Positions 24,901 to 30,312 of a DNA stretch of 64,000 nucleotides are shown here, one piece after another (the stretch's first letter is position 1; every line of letters begins with the position of its first letter). Position numbers and translations under genes: made by a program. Source of the stretch: Macrostomum hystrix (lineage: Eukaryota; Platyhelminthes; Macrostomidae); NCBI GenBank assembly GCA_950097015.1, contig CATNEN010000039.1:17020501-17084500 (forward strand), read 5' to 3'. The notes beneath the pieces are model-generated. The model did no database searches. It saw only the letters and a program-made list of their open reading frames with translations, and was not told the DNA's origin.

Positions 24901-27900
24901 ATTTCTAAGAAACAGGTTGGTCTAGAAAAAGAAGGCAGAATATTTATTAACTACTTCGGAGACTTGATCGATAACCCTAGAATTCGAAGCGAGATTCTAG
25001 TCTAAGCAGTCTAACCGCAGTCTAACCTATGTGCAATGTGCGAGCGGCACCCTTTGACTTGCAGTAAATAGTTTGCGATGCTGGATTTATTATAACTCTC
25101 TTTTCTTCAGTCGGCATTCGAAGATGGATCAGCGGGCGGTGGGGGGGGGGTTTTACGGGGGGGGGGTAGGTAGGGTGGGTGGGGATTTTCTGACAGCGGT
25201 CGATAGTAGAACGGGCTTTAAACCGTGCGTGCCTAATGCTTATTCAGTAGTGGCCCACAATAATTGGCAGGTGCCCCTTGCGCAGACCAAGGCTAGAAAT
25301 GCCAAGTCAATGGCCAACGGTTGATGGAATGGCAGAGAAAAAGAGGAAGAGGGGAAGAAACTAAGTTTCAGGAGATCCGGTTTCTGTCCAGGTTAACTCT
25401 ATGGTCTAAAAGTGAAAGGTTGAACGAATGCCGACCGGCGGTTTGTGTTTGGTGGTATGGTGTGCGAAATGAAGAATTTGTAATTGATTGCGCCAGTACC
25501 CTGCCCCTGGTTTCCGTCCCTTAGTTGGGCGCCTGGAAAGCAAAGCAAAACGAACAAAATGCTTGGCTATACAGTCAAATATGAATTCATATTTTATTAC
25601 TCCCATTTATGCTTCTAAGAACAAATCTCATATATTTGTATCTTTGCATACTTGCACACTTATAGCTTTGTGTCTTCAACCATGGAAATGTTTTTCTCAT
25701 AGACACTATATTTCTTTAAATTTGGCGATGGTTAAATACTTAGTTTTATATTGTACGTTTCCTATACTACTAATAAGTAGTAGCTATATTTTTTTTACTT
25801 TTTTTAAAGCAATAGTACTCGTACAATATTTGCGTGAGTGGAAATATTACAGATACCGAAACTTCGAAAAACATTCGCAGAACCCTTCAAGTTAAGCCCT
25901 AGGAATCCTTACATCCCTACATCCAGGCATCCAAACATCCCTTAATCCGTTAATCCGTACGCCCCTTAATCCCTACATTTCTTAATCCCTGCATATCTTG
26001 ATCCCTACACCCTTGATCCCTACACCCTTGATCCCTGCACCCCTTGATCCCTACACCCCTTGATCCCTACACCACGTAATCCCTACATCCTAAGAATCCC
26101 TACATTGAAACTAAACTCTTAGTTTCATAATATGATGTGAAACATGTAAACTATTTCGCATTCTTATAAATTGAATTCCATCAGGAAAAGTGCACGAGTA
26201 CTGCTGTTTCGGCTACTGCATCGATCTGCTGCGTAGATTGGCCAATTCAACGCCATTCAGTTATAATCTGTACCTGGTGCAGGACGGCACTATCGGCAAC
26301 AAGGAAACGGTTTGTGGGCTTCGTTCACCGATGCCTTCATGCATCCTTTCATCCAACCCTACATCCGTCCCTTCATCCATCTCTTCATGGATCCCTGCAT
26401 CCATCTCTTCATGCATCCCTTCATGCATCCCTTCATGCATCCCTGCATCCATCTCTTCATGCATCCCTTCATGCATCCCTTCATGCATCCCTTCATGCAT
26501 CCCTTCATGCATCCCTTCATGCATCCCTTCATGCATCCCTTCATGCATCCCTTAATCCATCCCTACATCCATCCCTTCATCCATCCCTTTATTCATAACT
26601 TCATCCATCGATGCATTCCTCCCTTCATCCATCCCTTCATATATCACTTCGTGCATCCATTTATTCATCCCTTCATGCATTCCTTCATGTATCCCTTCAT
26701 CCATCCCTTCATCCTTCACTTCATGGATCAATTTATTCATCCCTTCATGCATCCTTTCATGCATCCCTTCATCCATCCCTTCATCCATCCCTTCATCCAT
26801 CCCTTCATGCATCCCTTCATCCATCCCTTCATCCATCCCTTCATCCATCCCTTCATCCATCCCTTCATCCACCCCTTCATCCATCTCTACATCCATCCCT
26901 TCATGCAACCCTTCATCCATCCCTTCATCCCTACATCCATCCCTTTATCCACCCCTCCCTTCATGCATTGAACCATTCCGCAGGTGAACGGAGTTGTCAG
27001 GTGGACCGGCATTGTTGGCGACCTGTCAAGCGGTCTAGCCGACTTGGCGGTGGCGCCAATGACAATTACACCTGAGAGAAACCTGCGCGTGGCATTCACC
27101 AAGCCCTTTAAATATTTGGGCCTCACCATTCTTGTCAAGCGGGTGAGTCTGAAATGGGAGAAATGGTAGAGTGACTGCTAGAAATGGTGGATTGATAGAG
27201 AGAAATTGTGGCGTGACATAGGAATGGTAGAGTGACAGAGAAATGGTAGAGTGACAAAGAAATGGTAGAGTGACAAAGAAATGGTAGGGTGAGAGAGAAA
27301 TGGTAGGGTGAGAGAGAAATGGTAGAGTGAGAGAGAAATGGTAGAGTGACAGAGAAATGGTAGAGTGACAGAGAAATGGTAGAGTGACAGAGAAACGATA
27401 GAGTGACACAGAGTTGGTTTTGAAAGAAAAATGGTAGAGTGACAGAGAAATGGTAGAGTGACAGAGAAATGGTAGAGTGAGAGAGAAATGGTAGATTGAC
27501 AGAGAAATGGTAGAGTGAGAGAGAAATGGTAGTGACAGAAATGGTAGAGTGACAGAGAAATAGTGGTGATGCCTCGCCCCCCGCCGCACCCCAGAAACCG
27601 CCCACCAGCAGTCTGGGCTCATTTCTGCAGCCATTCGAGCGCACCCTGTGGGTTCTGGTCGGTCTGTCGGTACACGTGGTAGCCCTGGTGCTCTACCTCC
27701 TGGACAGATTCTCGCCTCTCGGCCGGTTTAAACTAGCTCGCAATCAGCAGGGCACAGACGAGGAGGCCTTGAATCTGTCTAGCGCGATGTGGTTCGCCTG
27801 GGGTGTCCTGCTCAACTCTGGCATCGGCGAGGGCACACCGAGGAGCTTCTCGGCCCGCGTGCTAGGCATGGTGTGGGCCGGCTTCGCTATGATCATTGTG

Positions 27901-29103
27901 GCCAGCTACACCGCTAATTTGGCAGCCTTCCTGGTGCTGGACAGGCCCGGCGGTCACATCTCCGGCATAGACGATGTTCGAGTGAGTTTCCGTGACTGTG
28001 ACTCCTCAGAATCCGTGACTGTGACTCCTCAGAATCCGTGACTGTGACTCCTCAGAATCCGTGACTGTGACTCCTCAGAATCCGTGACTGTGACTCCTCA
28101 GAATCCGTGACTGTGACTCCTCAGAATCCGTGACTGTGACTCCTCAGAATCCGTGACTGTGACTCCTCAGAATCCGTGACTGTGACTCCTCAGAATCCGT
28201 GACTGTGACTCCTCAGAATCCGTGACTGTGACTCCTCAGAATCCGTGACTGTGACTCCTCAGAATCCGTGACTGTGACTCCTCAGAATCCGTGACTCCTC
28301 AGAATCCGTGACTCCTCAGAATCCGTGACTCCTCAGAATCCGTGACTCCTCAGAATCCGTGACTCCTCAGAATCCGTGACTCCTCAGAATCCGTGACTCC
28401 TCAGAATCCGTGACTCCTCAGAATCCGTGACTCCTCAGAATCCGTGACTCCTCAGAATCCGTGACTCCTCAGAATCCGTGACTCCTCAGAATCCGTGACT
28501 CCTCAGAATCCGTGACTCCTCAGAATCCGTGACTCCTCAGAATCCGTGACTCCTCAGAATCCGTGACTCCTCAGAATCCGTGACTCCTCAGAATCCGTGA
28601 CTCCTCAGAATCCGTGACTCCTCAGAATCCGTGACTCCTCAGAATCCGTGACTCCTCAGAATCCGTGACTCCTCAGAATCCGTGACTCCTCAGAATCCGT
28701 GACTCCTCAGAATCCGTGACTCCTCAGAATCCGTGACTGTGACTTTTCAGAATCCGTGAAAGCGTCCCCCCAAACCCAACCCAAGATTTTGTCCCCAGAA
28801 TCCGACCGGAAAATTGCATTTTTTTTTCTTTAAGCGGGATTGTTTAGCCTATTTTTGTCCTACTCTAAGTAGTTGTTTTTCGAAATTGTGACTCCTCACA
28901 AGTTTTCTTCAAATGACAGGAAAATAAAAATATTCTAATAAATTATTTCGCAGCTAAGAAATCCGGGCAACAATTTCACTTTCGCCACCGTGAAGAACAG
29001 CCCGGTAGAGGAGTACTTTAAGCGCCAGTTGGAGTACGCCACAATGACTCGAACTATGGACCAGGCCAAGAGGAAATACTACGATGTGCAGGAAGCTATC
29101 GAT
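9240..29103 (+). CDS. GRIN1: NMDA-type glutamate receptor subunit 1 (GluN1), 8 exons, 3' end not found
   Basis: Exons 9240-9968, 10942-11459, 12068-12355, 12742-13004, 26185-26309, 26984-27142, 27595-27981 and 28954-29103 join in frame to 873 codons. GluN1 is the obligatory glycine-binding subunit of NMDA-receptor cation channels at excitatory synapses. Order: signal peptide (about 1-28), amino-terminal domain, S1 with [19 protein letters not shown] glycine-site motif (P666, T668, R673), [14 protein letters not shown]1 (about 711-730), pore loop with LLNSGIG (channel Asn about 768), M3 with the SYTANLAAF gate (798-806), then S2 to about 873. The pore and M3 are nearly identical to animal GluN1. 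Oddities: the serine of the S2 glycine contact appears as proline (about 840); the first 400 residues are divergent and Arg-rich in places; and the rest of S2, M4 and the cytoplasmic tail are not found to the right. Intron 4 (13.2 kb) contains an antisense LRR gene. Confidence 0.93.
10030..10720. repeat. 23-bp minisatellite in GluN1 intron 1
   Basis: About 28 copies of a 23-bp unit with core gatctaagacttgggattct, highly uniform until about 10530 and then decaying. It starts some 60-80 bp inside the intron. Confidence 0.95.
10721..10850. repeat. Short-period gattct repeat
   Basis: An 8-9 bp unit of the gggattct/tggattct type, apparently decayed sub-repeats of the preceding 23-bp array. A minus-strand frame rich in Asn-Pro-Arg is an artefact. 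Confidence 0.8.
10942..11459 (+). CDS. GRIN1: GluN1 exon 2: amino-terminal domain, second part
   Basis: Starts after catag at 10941 and ends GA|GTGAGT with phase 2. It contains [31 protein letters not shown] and HLADAV, matching the GluN1 amino-terminal domain. It then has an unusual basic insert rich in Arg (about 11311-11390) not expected in the family. The acceptor has a weak pyrimidine tract, so the first few codons are uncertain. Confidence 0.82.
11530..12010. repeat. ~30-bp minisatellite in GluN1 intron 2
   Basis: About 15 diverged copies of a unit of roughly 30 bp with aaaatatcccagatcctcat and tttgagtct. It fills most of the 608-bp intron. Confidence 0.85.
12068..12355 (+). CDS. GRIN1: GluN1 exon 3: end of amino-terminal domain
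   Basis: Acceptor cgttag, donor AG|GTGAGC. The spliced frame gives [19 protein letters not shown] followed by a Tyr/Ile/Val strand, equivalent to the G-x-V-x-F-x-x-x-GDR segment of GluN1, and then RWPGNMTYR near its end (WPG is conserved before S1). An Ala/Gly/Val-rich low-complexity stretch of about 35 residues lies between. Confidence 0.87.
12358..12735. repeat. GACC-rich minisatellite in GluN1 intron 3
   Basis: The whole 386-bp intron is made of degenerate units of about 19-20 bp such as tgacctagccttgacccac. It is GC-richer than other intron repeats here. Confidence 0.85.
12742..13004 (+). CDS. GRIN1: GluN1 exon 4: start of S1
   Basis: Phase-matched to exon 3 (AG+G). It encodes a Gly/Arg-rich linker and then [17 protein letters not shown], matching the first beta strand of S1 in ionotropic glutamate receptors (L-x-V-x-T...PFV). 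It ends ACTG|GTGAGA in phase 1, which matches exon 5 more than 13 kb away. Confidence 0.85.
13222..13227 (-). terminator. Candidate polyadenylation signal of the LRR gene
   Basis: AATAAA on the minus strand, about 670 nt beyond the LRR stop codon, in AT-rich sequence with no other candidate gene. Chosen by position only. Confidence 0.35.
13897..15003 (-). CDS. LRR gene exon 3: last repeats, membrane helix, tail
   Basis: Acceptor ctcaaccag. Reading through the junction gives [11 protein letters not shown], an intact repeat core, which confirms the splice. It ends ITTLVVV-TAA. The tail has an Ala run (about 14020-14030) encoded by a GCC/GCG repeat. Confidence 0.9.
   Translation of the reverse strand, partial: TLRMVNARLAEEQIPKALERLSNLRQLDLSGHRFRSLSNSVLSGLTNLRILDLSNGSLICLFDRNFGIMRYLEQLNLANNQIRIIGQRALLGLASLTSLNLSGNPIQEIEQAAFCSLPDAVKSAPDLLAGLNQSRIIGSANLSEPCPPGFDPNRLVLSSRPQCLLPKLPYGSGVQNLGDGNSSTSGQSRHTFLIIIGLCVAFLLITVISMMVYKGWSRRKNTQLAKDEEKEMEVQAMIAAAGTPTAGAGPDNTDNSKKKPPHNGRHRRHHGAKPTSAEAAPAAGKDGEVEIVQAQVESPEKSANNPPNGDESEEPASTSPKKAAAAAAEEEEKTAPKTPQLRPGVTLMTSVPEDSDLEARAITTLVVV
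13897..17306 (-). CDS. Leucine-rich-repeat single-pass membrane protein, 3 exons
   Basis: Exons 17306-16924, 16190-15779 and 15003-13897 join in phases 2 and 0 to 633 codons plus TAA. Visible: a leucine-rich signal peptide (about 1-23) ending before CESDRTDC; leucine-rich repeats across all three exons, with the LxxLxLxxN/C pattern in [79 protein letters not shown] and [11 protein letters not shown]; a Cys-containing cap (FCSLPDAV...CPPGFDPN); a transmembrane helix (about 456-479) followed by KGWSRRK; and an acidic, Ala/Pro/Lys-rich cytoplasmic tail of about 150 residues ending LVVV, which could be a hydrophobic PDZ ligand. LRR proteins of this build act in adhesion, synapse formation or innate recognition. 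No Toll (TIR), Ig or kinase domain is visible, so no function is assigned. The gene lies antisense within GluN1 intron 4. Confidence 0.88.
15030..15725. repeat. Diverged ~20-bp minisatellite in LRR intron 2
   Basis: About 30 degenerate copies built on gaattctaagaaaggattgt. It occupies nearly the whole intron. Confidence 0.85.
15779..16190 (-). CDS. LRR gene exon 2
   Basis: Acceptor ccattacag, donor CTGCAG|GTAAGC. The first codon is completed by exon 1 (GG+C). It encodes roughly five repeats, with clear [15 protein letters not shown] and [12 protein letters not shown] signatures. Confidence 0.87.
16430..16890. repeat. 22-bp minisatellite in LRR intron 1
   Basis: About 20 copies built on tttctagattgggatcaaaa, alternating ctgctt, ctgttt, tcgttt and ttgttt variants. 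Confidence 0.92.
16924..17306 (-). CDS. LRR gene exon 1
   Basis: Signal peptide with a run of Leu/Pro, then the N-terminal cap and first repeats; it ends GACGG|GTGAGT. An acceptor-like tttcag ending at 17354 leaves a 47-nt leader. Confidence 0.85.
17378..17725. repeat. 29-bp minisatellite
   Basis: About 12 copies; core gagattagatgagagattct followed by aaaaagact. It grades into the next array. Confidence 0.94.
17726..18195. repeat. gattaggtgaga minisatellite
   Basis: Mixed 17-18 bp and 13 bp units (agattaggtgag, agattcagggattaggtgag). Probably derived from the preceding 29-bp array by loss of its A-rich half. Confidence 0.88.
18288..18440 (-). other. Possible 5' untranslated exon of the LRR gene
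   Basis: A strong minus-strand donor (GGCAG|GTAAGTA, exon side ending at 18288) follows an open frame of about 48 codons with no recognised domain. With the acceptor at 17354 it would make a 5' UTR intron filled by the two minisatellites. A trans-splicing acceptor at 17354 is an alternative reading. Confidence 0.3.
18441..19190. other. Unique sequence with microsatellites
   Basis: Contains (TTA)n near 18468, TCTCTG/CTCT tracts near 18595-18620, TA runs near 18650-18690 and TGTC repeats near 18835-18855. It is upstream of the LRR gene and could include its promoter. No gene is supported on either strand. Confidence 0.5.
19192..19285 (-). mobile_element. SINE-like fragment
   Basis: Shares ggctgtgtacagatgttcag and tccgtggactgggg with 23930-23960 (ggctgcgtacggctgttaag, tccatggactgggg), followed in both by ctagctaa. 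Two diverged copies of the same interspersed element are the simplest explanation. The tRNA-like head is absent here. Confidence 0.5.
19385..20215. repeat. 20-21 bp agattagggggagaaagacag minisatellite
   Basis: About 38 variable copies built on gattagggggagaaagacag. Two sub-blocks near 19440-19570 and 19740-19880 repeat the same variant order, indicating block duplication of about 300 bp. Confidence 0.92.
20216..20962. other. Unique sequence, decaying ctaggg repeats at right
   Basis: No gene. From about 20700 a loose aactaggg-type repeat leads into the next array. Confidence 0.5.
20963..22570. repeat. 22-bp minisatellite with higher-order structure
   Basis: About 73 copies of a 22-bp unit with core aatggaggttactaggggtg. 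Variants are ctactagggctg, acaagggg, gagatt and agggatg. The rare agggatg variant recurs at 21631, 21741, 22071 and 22181 (spacing 110, 330, 110 = 5, 15 and 5 units), showing block amplification of five-unit groups. Confidence 0.96.
22571..23075. other. Unique sequence, no gene
   Basis: Includes a short perfect hairpin ggtgttt-ttg-aaacacc near 22920 and a (ATT)n tract near 22700. Nothing else recognised. Confidence 0.5.
23076..23800 (-). pseudogene. Degraded coding-like stretch, unrecognised
   Basis: Three minus-strand open stretches in different frames follow one another: about 23798-23590 ([31 protein letters not shown]), about 23600-23410 ([49 protein letters not shown]) and about 23380-23076 ([40 protein letters not shown]). 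Their composition looks protein-like, unlike the repeat frames here, but there is no good start and each frame ends in a stop. I do not recognise a family. It could be a dead gene copy or transposon protein broken by frameshifts, or chance. Confidence 0.25.
23890..24115 (-). mobile_element. tRNA-derived SINE-like element
   Basis: On the minus strand the head reads ggttagagtgtcagactcat and then ggtcgggggttcgattcc. The second part carries a good RNA polymerase III B box (ggttcgattcc) about where a tRNA T arm belongs, and an A-box-like ggttagagtg lies upstream. The body continues to the segment shared with 19192-19285. The tRNA part is too degenerate to be a working tRNA gene. Confidence 0.55.
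24116..24509. other. AT-rich spacer, no gene
   Basis: Unique sequence within GluN1 intron 4; nothing recognised. Confidence 0.5.
24510..24830. repeat. 14-bp minisatellite
   Basis: About 22 copies of taccctatctttct/taccctatctatct. The plus-strand Tyr/Leu/Pro frame is an artefact. Confidence 0.95.
24831..25894. other. Unique intronic sequence with a G-run cluster
   Basis: Between 25132 and 25192 there are at least five runs of three or more G, including runs of ten, separated by short loops; this is a strong G-quadruplex candidate on the plus strand. No exon is supported elsewhere in the stretch. Confidence 0.55.
25895..26105. repeat. atccctacaccccttg minisatellite
   Basis: About 15 loose copies of a 13-16 bp unit (atccctacacccctt). 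It lies just before GluN1 exon 5, in its pyrimidine-rich approach. Confidence 0.82.
26185..26309 (+). CDS. GRIN1: GluN1 exon 5: S1 core
   Basis: Acceptor ccatcag. Phase 1 joins exon 4 to give [20 protein letters not shown], the conserved C-C-x-G-Y/F-C-I-D-L-L of NMDA subunits, then [12 protein letters not shown]. The donor ACG|GTTTGT is non-consensus at +3 to +5 but keeps phase and homology with exon 6. Confidence 0.88.
26325..26975. repeat. 12-bp minisatellite in GluN1 intron 5
   Basis: About 54 copies of cccttcatccat/cccttcatgcat. It fills the intron between exons 5 and 6. All six frames are open across it, giving Met-His-Pro-Phe and Met-Asp-Glu-Gly type artefacts. Confidence 0.96.
26984..27142 (+). 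CDS. GRIN1: GluN1 exon 6: S1 glycine-site segment
   Basis: Acceptor ttccgcag, donor CGG|GTGAGT, phase 0. It encodes [19 protein letters not shown] then MTITPER and [14 protein letters not shown]. The Pro, Thr and Arg that contact the alpha-amino and carboxyl groups of glycine in GluN1 (P516, T518 and R523 in human numbering) are all kept. Confidence 0.93.
27150..27572. repeat. 18-19 bp minisatellite in GluN1 intron 6
   Basis: About 22 copies of gacagagaaatggtagagt, with gaga and aaag variants. It begins within 10 nt of the exon 6 donor. Confidence 0.94.
27595..27981 (+). CDS. GRIN1: GluN1 exon 7: M1, pore loop, M3
   Basis: 129 codons, phase 0 both sides (ccccag acceptor, CGA|GTGAGT donor). 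It covers M1, [24 protein letters not shown] (pore loop with the channel-lining Asn), [17 protein letters not shown] and [15 protein letters not shown]. This is the most conserved and most certain exon in the window. Confidence 0.97.
27988..28748. repeat. Two-phase 23/17-bp minisatellite in GluN1 intron 7
   Basis: About 13 copies of a 23-bp unit (cctcagaatccgtgactgtg plus act) are followed abruptly at about 28285 by about 26 copies of a 17-bp unit (cctcagaatccgtgact), which is the same unit lacking gtgact. Copies are almost identical, so expansion is recent. Each unit carries a ctcag acceptor-like site. Confidence 0.96.
28954..29103 (+). CDS. GRIN1: GluN1 exon 8: start of S2
   Basis: Acceptor tttcgcag, donor GAT|GTGAGT, phase 0. 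[27 protein letters not shown] and [16 protein letters not shown] follow the GluN1 S2 pattern. The VK-x-S-S-V motif reads VKNSPV here, so the serine equivalent to human S688 is proline. This is the last GluN1 exon I can find. Confidence 0.93.
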
Positions 29104-29129
29104 GTGAGTTTTACCTCTGTTTTCCCTAA

Positions 29130-29395
29130 ATATTCTTCAGGTTCTGTTCCTAAAGATACTTCAGGGTCTGATTTTTTAATATCCTTCAGTGTCTGTTCCT
29201 GAATATCCTTCAGGGTCTGTTCCTGAATATCCTTGAGGGACTGTTCCTGAATATCCTTCAGGGTCCGTTCCTGAATATCATTCAGGGTCCGTTCCTGAAT
29301 ATCCTTCAGGGTCTGTTCCTGAATATCCTTCAGGGTCTGTTCTCCTGAATATCCCTCAGGGTCCGTTCCTGAATATCCTTCAGGACAAGGACTAC
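29130..29395. repeat. 24-bp minisatellite after GluN1 exon 8
   Basis: About 10 copies built on tgaatatccttcagggtctg plus ttcc. It starts within about 30 nt of the exon 8 donor. Confidence 0.93.
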
Positions 29396-30177
29396 TTAAC
29401 TAGAGTACTTAACTTGAGAGTACTTGACTATGCAGGCCACCCGTCCCGTTGAAGTTAAGTCAAGTACTACTTAACTTGACCTCAAATTTAAACTTTCTAT
29501 CATTGCATTGGTATGCATAAATACGCAGTCATATTAAAAAAAAGACACATTTTTTAGAAAAAAGTTTAGTTTTTAAAAACAAAATATGAGTGCTTTTAAC
29601 TAGGCTTAATAATTATAATCCCAAGAATAATTTCTGGTTGACTCTCTCTTTACCATATCGTTGAGCAGATTCTGAGTTCTGAAATTCGATTACTTTCCTT
29701 AATCCGCCCTAGTTAAGTTAATCCGCTCAAAGTCCAAATTACATGCGGTTACATACTGCTCACAGATTTCTTGCTCTATAGCAAAAAACATATTAGAACT
29801 TTCTATGCCTGTGTTTTTTCTCTGCCCTAATCTCTCTTCTCACTGTTCTCAATTTCGGCCTTATAGAATAATATGCTGCCCCTCTTTACTAGACCTTGAA
29901 GGCCTCAAGGCCAAATTACAAGCTGAATCTCAGTTAGTCCGCCAATTTTCATTGAGCCAAGCTATCACGCCTGTCTCAATCACACTGCTCGGCCTGAAAT
30001 CCAAGATTAGGACAAGCTTCTTATTCTTAGGTTGTGCCTTCTTCACAGCGTGAGGTCACGACGATATTGGCATTCTAGTTAATTAAAAAACCTCTCTGGC
30101 CGTCTTGGATCTCGATATCCGAAAAAATTCATTCTCTAAAAAATCACGTTTTTGACTCGCGTATATTTTAAAATGAT
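29396..30177. other. Unique sequence, short inverted repeat, no exon found
   Basis: Contains imperfect inverted copies of agtacttgact/agtcaagtact between about 29410 and 29490. A plus-strand open frame at 29805-30053 has no recognisable domain. No GluN1 S2 or M4 exon is present. Confidence 0.5.
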
Positions 30178-30178
30178 A

Positions 30179-30277
<99 letters not shown>

Positions 30278-30312
30278 CTGTTGCTGCTTCTTCTTCTTCT
30301 TCTTCTTCTTTT
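30178..30312. repeat. (CTG)n then (CTT)n microsatellite at LINE 3' end
   Basis: Roughly 37 CTG/TTG triplets run into CTT triplets and a short T run, ending directly at the LINE stop codon. Read on the LINE strand it is A-run, (AAG)n, then (CAG)n. Confidence 0.95.

Larger units (their letters stand above)
13005..26184 (+). other. GluN1 intron 4 (13.2 kb) hosting a nested antisense gene
   Basis: Defined by the phase-matched donor at 13004 and acceptor at 26184. It holds the minus-strand LRR gene, at least eight separate tandem arrays, two SINE-like pieces and one degraded coding-like stretch. Confidence 0.85.

Noticed and set aside
26312-26971. Met-His-Pro-Phe repeat proteins
   Set aside because: A 12-bp minisatellite inside a GluN1 intron proven by phase-matched flanking exons.
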